From assembly GCA_900543675.1 (NCBI GenBank), contig UQRY01000005.1:1-62332 (forward strand): a stretch of 62,332 bases of DNA, given 5' to 3'. Under the pieces are notes generated by a model. That model did not search any database. It saw nothing but the letters and a program-made list of their open reading frames with translations, and was not told where the DNA came from. A program made the translations under genes and the position numbers. Shown piece after piece: positions 34,668 to 42,639 of this stretch. Position 1 is the first letter of the stretch; every line of letters starts with the position of its first letter. This DNA comes from an uncultured Mycoplasmatota bacterium (lineage in GTDB: Bacteria > Bacillota_I > Bacilli_A > RF39 > UBA660).

Positions 34668-36662
34668 TCTTACTGGACATTTTCCAAATGAACAGTTAAT
34701 TCTTGAACGAAGTATTCATCCATTTTTGAAGTAGTTCGTTCAAACATTCTATTTCTCTCTATTATCTTATTGACTAAGTGTAGTCCTGTTCCTCGATTCT
34801 TTCCTTTACTACTGTATCCATACTCATTGATTTTTTCAATATCTATTTTTCCTTTGTAAGTATTCGCAATTACAATATGTACATCGTTATCTATTTCATA
34901 CATCTCTATCGCTACTCTCTTTTCCTTACTCTCTAAGCTTGCTTCTTTTGCATTATCTAAGAACACTCCAATGATATTATATAGATCTCCTTTGTCTTTT
35001 ATTTTTAAATTCTTCATTTTTGAACTTTTTAGTTTTCTTTCTACATTGATTTCAATATCTATTTTTTTATTGCTCATTTCCATTAATTTAAAATTAATAA
35101 AGCCTTTTAATTCTGGAATAGGTATATATTTTAATTCATTTACCCACCTATACTTATTTACTTCTGTTGCATCAATTAAATTATTTACATATTCCTTTAA
35201 TTCTTTTTTCTTTGTAGTAAATATCATATTTCTAATAATAATTAATTGATTTCTACTTTCATGTAAGTTTAATCTATATTCTTCTAATACACCCTCTGTC
35301 ACTTGCGAATAATTAGCTAGTTTTCTATATTCTTCTTCCTTTTCATTAACATCTCTTTGTTGTTTTATAATCACAAAACTTATTATACAAAATACTATTA
35401 CTAGGAACATTGTTATGAAAAAATTAATATTTTCCTGTAATTTTTCTAATGGCATATTATACAATATTATTGCTAACGCAATGATTATTAAGATGGATAA
35501 AACTAGTAGTATCCATTTCTTAAAATTTGCTTCCTTTACAAGTTTTGCTAATGCTCCTTGATGTCTTTTTGCAAAGTATATACTTACTATTGCTATAATT
35601 AAATTTGCCCATATTGTATGTTGTATATTTGAAAATTCTTCAACTTTGGTAATATTAAAAATGATAAATATTATAATATCAATTATTATTTCGGTTAAAA
35701 CTACTATTAAGTACATAATAAAACTTGCTAATATTGTCGTTGACAAATCTTCTTTAAAAATTATTTTATAATAGCTTGTATAGCCAAAAAATATTATTAC
35801 TAACTTTAAAATATTATCAATTGTGTTTTTGCTTATTAAATTTGTGGCGGATATTATAATACTTAAAACTAATGTTATCACAATTGTTTTTATATTCATT
35901 TTTTCTTTTTTCTCAAATAAAATATTTCCTAATATAAAAAGACAAAAAGATATAACCACACAGCTAATCCATAACTCCAACTCTTTCATTTACTCATCCC
36001 TTACTTCATACTCCACAATACATTTCCACTAAGTTTATGCTTTCATCTTTATTGGGTGGCTCATTCCCTTCTGCACTATCGTTTTCTATTTGATTTGCAC
36101 ATAATTTATCTTTTAAATCTTTTCTATTATTTCTTGCTAACATATCAATCTCTTGATTTTCAAACTTGATTATTCCTAAATTAAAGTCAAAGCGTTTTAC
36201 ATTATGTAAGTTTACTATACATCTTCTATGTGTCTTATAGAACCTACTATCTAATCTCTCCTCTAGTTTCGCTAATGCTTCTTTTACTTCTATTCGTTCT
36301 TTCTTCGTCACTATAATACATCCATTTTCTTTTATACTTTTTTCTATATACAAAATATCTCGATAAGGAATCTGATAGATTTCTCCTTCTGTCATAAATG
36401 TCAACGCTTTATATTTCGTTAAAATATCAAACGCAACAATTAAACTTTCTTTTAATCTATTTTCACAATCATAATATTTACTAACAAAGTCTAACATTAA
36501 TAATCTTGAAGTAAAACTTGTTGTTCTTAAGTGTTCATGGGTTGTTACTACGATAATTTGACTTTCCCAATCTCCTTCTTCTCTAATTTCTTTTGCTAAA
36601 TCCAATCCACTTTTTCCTGGAACTTCGATATCGAAAATATAAATTTTCTTTCCTAGAATATC
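34668..36662 (-). repeat. agr duplication, copy 1 (identical block)
   Basis: A 1,995-bp block covering all of agrC and most of agrA. I found no base difference from 38215-40209, which lies in the same orientation. Identity begins two bases outside the agrC stop codon and ends inside agrA. Confidence 0.95.
34670..35989 (-). CDS. agrC: AgrC: autoinducing peptide receptor kinase, copy 1
   Basis: A 439-residue sensor kinase of the HPK10 type. The first ~210 residues form six to seven membrane helices (sensor). A dimerisation helix with the phosphorylated His follows (LHESRNQL), then the GHKL ATPase domain with N box (FLDNAKEAS) and G box (SSKGKNRGTGLHLV). The protein is identical to copy 2, so both sense the same signal. 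It begins 16 bp after agrA, so the order is agrA-agrC, the reverse of staphylococci. It faces agrBD. Confidence 0.93.
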   Translation of the reverse strand: MKELELWISCVVISFCLFILGNILFEKKEKMNIKTIVITLVLSIIISATNLISKNTIDNILKLVIIFFGYTSYYKIIFKEDLSTTILASFIMYLIVVLTEIIIDIIIFIIFNITKVEEFSNIQHTIWANLIIAIVSIYFAKRHQGALAKLVKEANFKKWILLVLSILIIIALAIILYNMPLEKLQENINFFITMFLVIVFCIISFVIIKQQRDVNEKEEEYRKLANYSQVTEGVLEEYRLNLHESRNQLIIIRNMIFTTKKKELKEYVNNLIDATEVNKYRWVNELKYIPIPELKGFINFKLMEMSNKKIDIEINVERKLKSSKMKNLKIKDKGDLYNIIGVFLDNAKEASLESKEKRVAIEMYEIDNDVHIVIANTYKGKIDIEKINEYGYSSKGKNRGTGLHLVNKIIERNRMFERTTSKMDEYFVQELTVHLENVQ

Positions 36663-36809
36663 GTCTAGTTGTCTTTTTGTTTCTTCATTGTATTTTTCTA
36701 ATTCTATTATTCGATAACCTTCTTGTTCTTTTCCTCTTAATTTTAATATTATCGAAACATACTTTCTTCGATACTCTTCTTCATCTTCATAAATGATATA
36801 GTTTATCAT
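36006..36809 (-). CDS. agrA: AgrA: LytTR response regulator, copy 1
   Basis: A 267-residue regulator. A receiver domain (residues 1-125) has phosphoacceptor D60 in IYIFDIEVPGKSG. A LytTR DNA-binding domain (about 140-245) contains FYKTHRRCIVNLHNVKRF. It should bind the repeat pairs at 33718-33747 and 33777-33806. It differs from copy 2 at only four residues (R15, V18, N41 and R46; K, I, D and K in copy 2), all in the receiver, while the rest is identical. A TATAAT-like -10 lies near 36846-36851. Confidence 0.93.
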   Translation of the reverse strand: MINYIIYEDEEEYRRKYVSIILKLRGKEQEGYRIIELEKYNEETKRQLDDILGKKIYIFDIEVPGKSGLDLAKEIREEGDWESQIIVVTTHEHLRTTSFTSRLLMLDFVSKYYDCENRLKESLIVAFDILTKYKALTFMTEGEIYQIPYRDILYIEKSIKENGCIIVTKKERIEVKEALAKLEERLDSRFYKTHRRCIVNLHNVKRFDFNLGIIKFENQEIDMLARNNRKDLKDKLCANQIENDSAEGNEPPNKDESINLVEMYCGV

Positions 36810-36869
36810 CCTACCACTCTTCCTTTAAATATCGTTTTGATTTTATTATATTTTCACACTTTCTTTTCA

Positions 36870-37027
36870 ATGGCAAAAAAGACCCTCTGTGGGGTGAGCA
36901 CAAAGGGTCTTTTTGTATTATTTAGATTTTAAGGGGCTGGGGACTATTGGGGCTCTATAAGTATTTCTTATAGTTTCATGTTCATATCTTTTTCTAGATG
37001 TTCAAGTGTGCTAATATTTTAAAATTT
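36870..37027 (-). ncRNA. Candidate C-rich small RNA upstream of agrA copy 1
   Basis: A strong sigma-A promoter (37034-37062) begins a transcript near 37027 that ends at the terminator 36876-36914, about 155 nt. I see no plausible gene in it. Predicted elements are a hairpin CTATAAG-loop-CTTATAG (36955-36973), an unpaired linker with three CCCC runs (36949-36952, 36939-36942, 36933-36936), and the terminator stem. C-rich unpaired motifs are the seed regions of RNAIII, RsaE/RoxS and similar RNAs that block Shine-Dalgarno sequences. No known family is recognised. Confidence 0.5.
36876..36914. terminator. Strong bidirectional terminator
   Basis: Sixteen-base arms (36876-36891 and 36899-36914) pair with one mismatch around a seven-base loop, flanked by A and T runs. 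It ends the candidate sRNA and any tagO read-through before agrA. Confidence 0.92.
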
Positions 37028-37033
37028 AATTTC

Positions 37034-37062
37034 ATATTACTATAACTACCAATATTTGTCAA
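37034..37062 (-). promoter_or_regulatory. Sigma-A promoter of candidate sRNA
   Basis: On the minus strand TTGACA (37062-37057), 17 bases, TAATAT (37039-37034). The -35 is perfect and sits one base past the tagO stop codon. Confidence 0.8.
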
Positions 37063-37063
37063 T

Positions 37064-38149
37064 TTAATTTTTTGATTTAATCTTTGCTTTGAGTTCCTTT
37101 AACTTAGGTGGTCGCTTATCCGTTATAATACTCGTATAGCAAACAAACCAGATAAATATTACTAATAATATAATATAGATAACTGAGGCTGCTTTAGGAT
37201 CTTTTAAGACGTAAAAAATAGATGTTAATGCGAACAAAATATTAATTCCATAAATAATCAATACTGTTGTTCGTTGGGAAAAATTCATACCTAATAATTG
37301 ATGATGAAAATGTTCTTTATCAGCTGCAAAAATAGGTTGTCCTCTAAGTGTCCTTCTGATAATCGCAAATAAGGTGTCTAAAATTGGTAATCCTAAAATT
37401 AAGATTGGAACAAATAAGGAAGTTAATGCTGTTCCTTTAAATCCTAATAAAGAAATAATGGCTATCATAAACCCCATAAATTGACTACAATCGCCGGCGA
37501 ATATTTTTGCTGGATAAAAGTTATGTACTAAAAATCCTAGTGTTGCACCCAGCATAATAAATGTTAGCGTGAACTCTAAGGTACCAATTCTTCCCTGATA
37601 GAAGCAAATGATACCTGTTGTAATATAGAAAATAGAAGTTACTCCACCACTTAGTCCATCTAAACCATCAGTAAAATTAATAATATTAATGCAGGCTACT
37701 ATAAAGAGCATTGTTATAATCTCTGAAAGGATTCCAAAATCGAAAACCATTCCGAAAGCAGAAATATCCGTAATTACTATTTTTCCATAAAATACTACAA
37801 TAGCTGCTGCTACTAACTGTCCCAGTAATTTCTGGGAGGCTCTTAAATCATTTATATCATCTAATAATCCAGTTAGTATAATAACAAAACTACCAATTAA
37901 TATTGCATTCATTTTAATACTATGTTGACCAAATAGCATATATCCAAATAAAAAAGCTAAGAAGATTCCCAAACCACCCAGCTTAGGAATTGGTTTTTTA
38001 TGAATATGACGATTATGTTCCGTATTTCTAGGAATATCAATTGCGCCTATATGATGAGCTACTCTTTTCATCAGGGGCATAATACATACGCTAAATAAGA
38101 AAGTAATTACTACTATTTTTAATATATGTTCTATTTCCGGAGTAAACAT
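37064..38149 (-). CDS. tagO: Undecaprenyl-phosphate GlcNAc-1-phosphate transferase (TagO/WecA family)
   Basis: A 361-residue membrane enzyme with about ten helices that links N-acetylhexosamine-phosphate to undecaprenyl phosphate, the first step of wall teichoic acid or other wall polymers. Motifs: IHKKPIPKLGGLGIF, NFTDGLDGLSGG (catalytic DGxDGL), KIFAGDCSQFMGF, and a C-terminal His block AADKEHFHHQLL. It is not MraY (no PxxGG...HKKK context and no neighbouring mur genes). It lies between the two agrAC copies. The ribosome binding site is AAGGAGG. Confidence 0.92.
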   Translation of the reverse strand: MFTPEIEHILKIVVITFLFSVCIMPLMKRVAHHIGAIDIPRNTEHNRHIHKKPIPKLGGLGIFLAFLFGYMLFGQHSIKMNAILIGSFVIILTGLLDDINDLRASQKLLGQLVAAAIVVFYGKIVITDISAFGMVFDFGILSEIITMLFIVACINIINFTDGLDGLSGGVTSIFYITTGIICFYQGRIGTLEFTLTFIMLGATLGFLVHNFYPAKIFAGDCSQFMGFMIAIISLLGFKGTALTSLFVPILILGLPILDTLFAIIRRTLRGQPIFAADKEHFHHQLLGMNFSQRTTVLIIYGINILFALTSIFYVLKDPKAASVIYIILLVIFIWFVCYTSIITDKRPPKLKELKAKIKSKN

Positions 38150-38196
38150 TTTATCACTACCTCCTTATTGTCATTATAACATCTTGCGACAAAAAA

Positions 38197-38218
38197 AAGA
38201 AGAAAAAGCTTTCTTCTT
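38197..38218 (-). terminator. Terminator of agrC copy 2
   Basis: AAGAAGAAA (38197-38205) and TTTCTTCTT (38210-38218) with an AAGC loop, followed by eight Ts on the minus strand. It is one of the sequences that differs from copy 1. Confidence 0.75.
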
Positions 38219-40209
38219 ACTGGACATTTTCCAAATGAACAGTTAATTCTTGAACGAAGTATTCATCCATTTTTGAAGTAGTTCGTTCAAACATTCTATT
38301 TCTCTCTATTATCTTATTGACTAAGTGTAGTCCTGTTCCTCGATTCTTTCCTTTACTACTGTATCCATACTCATTGATTTTTTCAATATCTATTTTTCCT
38401 TTGTAAGTATTCGCAATTACAATATGTACATCGTTATCTATTTCATACATCTCTATCGCTACTCTCTTTTCCTTACTCTCTAAGCTTGCTTCTTTTGCAT
38501 TATCTAAGAACACTCCAATGATATTATATAGATCTCCTTTGTCTTTTATTTTTAAATTCTTCATTTTTGAACTTTTTAGTTTTCTTTCTACATTGATTTC
38601 AATATCTATTTTTTTATTGCTCATTTCCATTAATTTAAAATTAATAAAGCCTTTTAATTCTGGAATAGGTATATATTTTAATTCATTTACCCACCTATAC
38701 TTATTTACTTCTGTTGCATCAATTAAATTATTTACATATTCCTTTAATTCTTTTTTCTTTGTAGTAAATATCATATTTCTAATAATAATTAATTGATTTC
38801 TACTTTCATGTAAGTTTAATCTATATTCTTCTAATACACCCTCTGTCACTTGCGAATAATTAGCTAGTTTTCTATATTCTTCTTCCTTTTCATTAACATC
38901 TCTTTGTTGTTTTATAATCACAAAACTTATTATACAAAATACTATTACTAGGAACATTGTTATGAAAAAATTAATATTTTCCTGTAATTTTTCTAATGGC
39001 ATATTATACAATATTATTGCTAACGCAATGATTATTAAGATGGATAAAACTAGTAGTATCCATTTCTTAAAATTTGCTTCCTTTACAAGTTTTGCTAATG
39101 CTCCTTGATGTCTTTTTGCAAAGTATATACTTACTATTGCTATAATTAAATTTGCCCATATTGTATGTTGTATATTTGAAAATTCTTCAACTTTGGTAAT
39201 ATTAAAAATGATAAATATTATAATATCAATTATTATTTCGGTTAAAACTACTATTAAGTACATAATAAAACTTGCTAATATTGTCGTTGACAAATCTTCT
39301 TTAAAAATTATTTTATAATAGCTTGTATAGCCAAAAAATATTATTACTAACTTTAAAATATTATCAATTGTGTTTTTGCTTATTAAATTTGTGGCGGATA
39401 TTATAATACTTAAAACTAATGTTATCACAATTGTTTTTATATTCATTTTTTCTTTTTTCTCAAATAAAATATTTCCTAATATAAAAAGACAAAAAGATAT
39501 AACCACACAGCTAATCCATAACTCCAACTCTTTCATTTACTCATCCCTTACTTCATACTCCACAATACATTTCCACTAAGTTTATGCTTTCATCTTTATT
39601 GGGTGGCTCATTCCCTTCTGCACTATCGTTTTCTATTTGATTTGCACATAATTTATCTTTTAAATCTTTTCTATTATTTCTTGCTAACATATCAATCTCT
39701 TGATTTTCAAACTTGATTATTCCTAAATTAAAGTCAAAGCGTTTTACATTATGTAAGTTTACTATACATCTTCTATGTGTCTTATAGAACCTACTATCTA
39801 ATCTCTCCTCTAGTTTCGCTAATGCTTCTTTTACTTCTATTCGTTCTTTCTTCGTCACTATAATACATCCATTTTCTTTTATACTTTTTTCTATATACAA
39901 AATATCTCGATAAGGAATCTGATAGATTTCTCCTTCTGTCATAAATGTCAACGCTTTATATTTCGTTAAAATATCAAACGCAACAATTAAACTTTCTTTT
40001 AATCTATTTTCACAATCATAATATTTACTAACAAAGTCTAACATTAATAATCTTGAAGTAAAACTTGTTGTTCTTAAGTGTTCATGGGTTGTTACTACGA
40101 TAATTTGACTTTCCCAATCTCCTTCTTCTCTAATTTCTTTTGCTAAATCCAATCCACTTTTTCCTGGAACTTCGATATCGAAAATATAAATTTTCTTTCC
40201 TAGAATATC
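38215..40209 (-). repeat. agr duplication, copy 2 (identical block)
   Basis: The second copy of the 1,995-bp block, offset by 3,547 bp from the first. Right of 40209 similarity falls to about 90% (roughly 14 differences in 147 bp of agrA) and fades after the ribosome binding site. Confidence 0.95.
38217..39536 (-). CDS. agrC: AgrC: autoinducing peptide receptor kinase, copy 2
   Basis: Identical in protein sequence to copy 1 (439 residues; membrane sensor, LHESRNQL phosphorylation site, GHKL ATPase). It follows agrA copy 2 by 16 bp. There is no second agrBD pair near it, so both receptors depend on the single agrBD unit. Perfect identity with copy 1 suggests recent gene conversion or recent duplication. 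Confidence 0.93.
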   Translation of the reverse strand: MKELELWISCVVISFCLFILGNILFEKKEKMNIKTIVITLVLSIIISATNLISKNTIDNILKLVIIFFGYTSYYKIIFKEDLSTTILASFIMYLIVVLTEIIIDIIIFIIFNITKVEEFSNIQHTIWANLIIAIVSIYFAKRHQGALAKLVKEANFKKWILLVLSILIIIALAIILYNMPLEKLQENINFFITMFLVIVFCIISFVIIKQQRDVNEKEEEYRKLANYSQVTEGVLEEYRLNLHESRNQLIIIRNMIFTTKKKELKEYVNNLIDATEVNKYRWVNELKYIPIPELKGFINFKLMEMSNKKIDIEINVERKLKSSKMKNLKIKDKGDLYNIIGVFLDNAKEASLESKEKRVAIEMYEIDNDVHIVIANTYKGKIDIEKINEYGYSSKGKNRGTGLHLVNKIIERNRMFERTTSKMDEYFVQELTVHLENVQ

Positions 40210-40356
40210 ATCCAATTGTTTTTTCGTTTCTTCATCATATTTTTCTAGTTCTATTATTCGATAACCTTCTTGTTCTTTTCCTCTTAATTTTAAGATTATC
40301 GAGATATACTTTTTTCGATATTCTTCTTCATCTTCATAAATGATATAATTTATCAT
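39553..40356 (-). CDS. agrA: AgrA: LytTR response regulator, copy 2
   Basis: 267 residues, with receiver (D60) and LytTR domain identical to copy 1 except four conservative receiver changes (K15, I18, D41, K46). The LytTR part is identical, so both should bind the same sites. The promoter region differs from copy 1: an extended -10 (TG-G-TAAAAT) lies about 35 bp upstream of the start, after the mbl terminator. The ribosome binding site is AGAGGTGG, one base longer than in copy 1. Confidence 0.93.
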   Translation of the reverse strand: MINYIIYEDEEEYRKKYISIILKLRGKEQEGYRIIELEKYDEETKKQLDDILGKKIYIFDIEVPGKSGLDLAKEIREEGDWESQIIVVTTHEHLRTTSFTSRLLMLDFVSKYYDCENRLKESLIVAFDILTKYKALTFMTEGEIYQIPYRDILYIEKSIKENGCIIVTKKERIEVKEALAKLEERLDSRFYKTHRRCIVNLHNVKRFDFNLGIIKFENQEIDMLARNNRKDLKDKLCANQIENDSAEGNEPPNKDESINLVEMYCGV

Positions 40357-40426
40357 CCTACCACCTCTTTTTTGGCCCCTTTTTTAGTCATTTTACCATA
40401 TTTTTCCTATTTAGAAGCAAAAAAAA

Positions 40427-40448
40427 GATAACTATTTTTCTAGTTATC
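40427..40448 (-). terminator. Terminator of mbl
   Basis: GATAACTA and TAGTTATC form a perfect eight-base stem over the stop codon, followed by eight Ts on the minus strand. Confidence 0.88.
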
Positions 40449-41423
40449 GATTAAATATATATTATCTAATAAGATTCCTGTTCCTTCTACTACATTAGTT
40501 AGAGGATTGTCTGAGATAAAGACAGGAACTTTTAGTTCTTCTTTTAACTTGCCAACTAAGCCATTAATCAGTGCTCCTCCACCGGTTAATACAATGCCTT
40601 TTTCTGCAATATCTGCCGATAATTCTGGGGGAGTTTTCTCTAAAACGCCTTTGGCAGAAAGAATAATTCTTTTTATATCTTCACGGAGAGCCTCTTCAAT
40701 ATCGTTGGAGTTCACTTTTACCGTTTCCGGTAAGCCACTAGAAACACTACGACCGGTAATCTCAATTTCACGATTATTTTTATCTTTGATTACTGTACCA
40801 ATACTAGTTTTGATATCTTCAGAAGTTTTTTCTCCGATAATTACTTTATATTTTTCTTTGATATAATTCGCAATATCCTCATCAAAGGTATTTCCTGCTA
40901 CTTTTATTGAATCACTAGTTACTATTCCACCTAAAGATAATACCGCAATATCTGTCGTTCCACCACCAATGTCGATTACCATACTTCCACTAGGTTTCGC
41001 AATGTCGATACCGGCACCAACTGCTGCAACTTTAGGTTCCTCCTCTAGAAATACTTTTCTAGCACCAGTTCTTTCTGCAATCTCTTTGATCGCATTTTTC
41101 TCTACACCCGTAATATTGGAAGGGCAACAGATTAAGATTCTCGGTTTAGATAAAATATTTTTTCCAATTGCTTTCTTGATAAAACGATTAAGCATTTCTT
41201 CCGTAATTTCAAAGTCAGCGATAACGCCATCTTTCATCGGTTTTATTGCTTTTACTTTGCCCGGTGTTCTTCCTAGCATCTCTTTGGCTTCTTTTCCTAC
41301 AGCTAATACTTTTTTGGTATTGGTATCAATACTAACTACACTAGGTTCATTTAATACAACGCCTTTTCCTTTAACATAGATCAATATATTGGTTGTTCCT
41401 AAATCTATTCCAATATCACGCAC
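40440..41423 (-). CDS. mbl: MreB-like actin homologue, Mbl type
   Basis: A 327-residue bacterial actin that guides lateral wall synthesis. Nucleotide-binding motifs: DIGIDLGTTNILIYVKG, MVIDIGGGTTDIAVLSLGG and IVLTGGGALINGL. It follows spoIIID by 11 bp, as mbl does in B. subtilis, which favours the name mbl over mreB. The start is GTG after AGGAAGTG. Confidence 0.93.
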   Translation of the reverse strand: MRDIGIDLGTTNILIYVKGKGVVLNEPSVVSIDTNTKKVLAVGKEAKEMLGRTPGKVKAIKPMKDGVIADFEITEEMLNRFIKKAIGKNILSKPRILICCPSNITGVEKNAIKEIAERTGARKVFLEEEPKVAAVGAGIDIAKPSGSMVIDIGGGTTDIAVLSLGGIVTSDSIKVAGNTFDEDIANYIKEKYKVIIGEKTSEDIKTSIGTVIKDKNNREIEITGRSVSSGLPETVKVNSNDIEEALREDIKRIILSAKGVLEKTPPELSADIAEKGIVLTGGGALINGLVGKLKEELKVPVFISDNPLTNVVEGTGILLDNIYLIDN

Positions 41424-41434
41424 TTTATCACTTC

Positions 41435-41695
41435 CTATACTTTTTCTTTTAGCTTTGAATATTTCCGCTTAGTGGATTCACCACCTTTAATATGTCTAAT
41501 TTCTAGATGTTTTTTGAATATTTCTTCTACTTGACAATACTTTTCAGGATTAATTTCTAGTAGACGTTCTTTGACATCTTTGTGAACGGTACTTTTACTA
41601 ATATGATAGACCTTAGCTGTCTCTCTAATTGTACTTTTTGTATGAATAATATAGTCGGCTAAAGTCTCGGCTCTTACTATCATTGCTTTATTCAT
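41435..41695 (-). CDS. spoIIID: Sporulation transcription factor SpoIIID
   Basis: An 86-residue DNA-binding protein of the mother cell that tunes the SigE regulon. The helix-turn-helix is seen in TIRETAKVYHISKSTVHKDVKERL, and the C-terminal basic region (HIRHIKGGESTKRKYSK) matches SpoIIID. It is placed between spoIIQ and mbl, as in B. subtilis. The ribosome binding site is GAGGG. Confidence 0.95.
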   Translation of the reverse strand: MNKAMIVRAETLADYIIHTKSTIRETAKVYHISKSTVHKDVKERLLEINPEKYCQVEEIFKKHLEIRHIKGGESTKRKYSKLKEKV

Positions 41696-41708
41696 ATATA
41701 CCCTCTTT

Positions 41709-41731
41709 CTAGTAAATTATATTTTTACTAG
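41709..41731. repeat. Perfect inverted repeat upstream of spoIIID
   Basis: CTAGTAAA (41709-41716) and TTTACTAG (41724-41731) with a seven-base spacer lie just before the spoIIID ribosome binding site. There is no T run, so it is not a simple terminator; an operator or an RNA hairpin is possible. Confidence 0.5.
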
Positions 41732-41750
41732 ACGGCTTTATGAATGAAGC

Positions 41751-42389
41751 TTATTCTATTTCTGATAATTTTTTTCCAAAATAGTTTTCAGGATCTACTA
41801 ATTGTCCTTTTACTGTCAATTCAAAATGAAGATGATTATTTAATTCTTTATTTAGTTCACAAGTACCACTTTTGCCGATTACTTGTCCACTTGTTACTTG
41901 ATCCCCTTTTTTTACAGTCACTTCGCTTAGACTTTGGTAAACACTTATTATTTCGTTATTGTGTCTGATAGTTACACTTTTGCCAAGTAATTCTTTGTCT
42001 TCAACTTCGATTACCTCGCCGTCTAAGATACTGACTACGTCGAAAATATCATCTTGAACGTAATCGATTCCGGAATTTTGCATATAAGTATTTTCATGAT
42101 AGATGATTGAATTCTTTTGTTCTTCTTCTTGATCTTGATAATCGTAATAATTTTTTCCGATTTTTACATTTTCACTTATATACGGTTTCGCAATCGTTAC
42201 TTCTTCTTGTTCCGTCGTATTCACTACTGGTACATATTCATCTAATATCGTACCTGATACATAGGTATTTTCATCGTTTTGTTCACTTCCCATATTGATC
42301 GATACAAAAAGTCCGACAATTAAAGCAACCACAAAGATAGAATATATGGTAGGAATGACGAATGGTTTTAGGACTAATCTCTTTTTCAT
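41751..42389 (-). CDS. spoIIQ: SpoIIQ-like M23 domain protein
   Basis: A 212-residue protein with an N-terminal membrane helix (about residues 12-34) and a C-terminal M23 (LytM) domain. In the forespore SpoIIQ forms the outer-wall channel with SpoIIIAH. The usual HxGxD zinc motif reads NSGID here, so the first His ligand is lost, as it is in B. subtilis SpoIIQ; the second motif (NNHLHFEL) is kept. It is therefore probably structural, not a hydrolase. The ATG at 42389 follows GAGGTGA; the upstream open frame to 42437 is unlikely. It is next to spoIIID, as expected. Confidence 0.88.
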   Translation of the reverse strand: MKKRLVLKPFVIPTIYSIFVVALIVGLFVSINMGSEQNDENTYVSGTILDEYVPVVNTTEQEEVTIAKPYISENVKIGKNYYDYQDQEEEQKNSIIYHENTYMQNSGIDYVQDDIFDVVSILDGEVIEVEDKELLGKSVTIRHNNEIISVYQSLSEVTVKKGDQVTSGQVIGKSGTCELNKELNNHLHFELTVKGQLVDPENYFGKKLSEIE

Positions 42390-42441
42390 TTTCTTCACCT
42401 CATTAAAAGTGTTGACAATAAAAAAAGATTTATACATTTTT

Positions 42442-42639
42442 TTAAATTATTTTTGAAGCTAAATAAAAGTCATAAATAAATGATGTAATTAGTTGAACAA
42501 GTGCGAAAGCTAATAGCACATAAAAAACTCGAGCTTGAACAACACGATTCTTTTTAAATATATGATTAATGTTTACTCCGTCTAATGCCCAAATCACTAA
42601 TATTGTTACGACAACATAAAGAAAAAATTTAACGCTCAT
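42442..42639 (-). CDS. DUF1146 family small membrane protein (YwzB)
   Basis: A 65-residue protein with two membrane helices and the DUF1146 signature (WALDGVNINHIFKKNRVVQARVFYVLLAFAL). In B. subtilis ywzB lies next to the ATP synthase operon and near spoIIQ. Here it overlaps the end of rpiB by 11 bp. The start at 42639 has GAGGAGAA upstream. Function unknown. Confidence 0.85.
   Translation of the reverse strand: MSVKFFLYVVVTILVIWALDGVNINHIFKKNRVVQARVFYVLLAFALVQLITSFIYDFYLASKII

Noticed and set aside
34971..35249. Plus-strand open frames opposite agrC (and the same at 38518-38796).
   Set aside because: They are antisense shadows of agrC with no ribosome binding site; they are identical in both copies only because agrC is.
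36980..37028. Short minus-strand frames (14-16 codons) in the candidate sRNA.
   Set aside because: They lack ribosome binding sites at proper distance and show no Cys-plus-acidic-tail pattern, so they are not a second agrD.
37116..37125. TCCGTTATA near the sRNA promoter as a possible AgrA site.
   Set aside because: Two positions fail the consensus, it has no partner at 12 bp, and it lies in tagO coding sequence.
40357..40426. A possible second agrBD pair near agrA copy 2.
   Set aside because: The gap is only 70 bp, filled by a promoter and the mbl terminator; no AgrB-like or AgrD-like frame exists on either strand.
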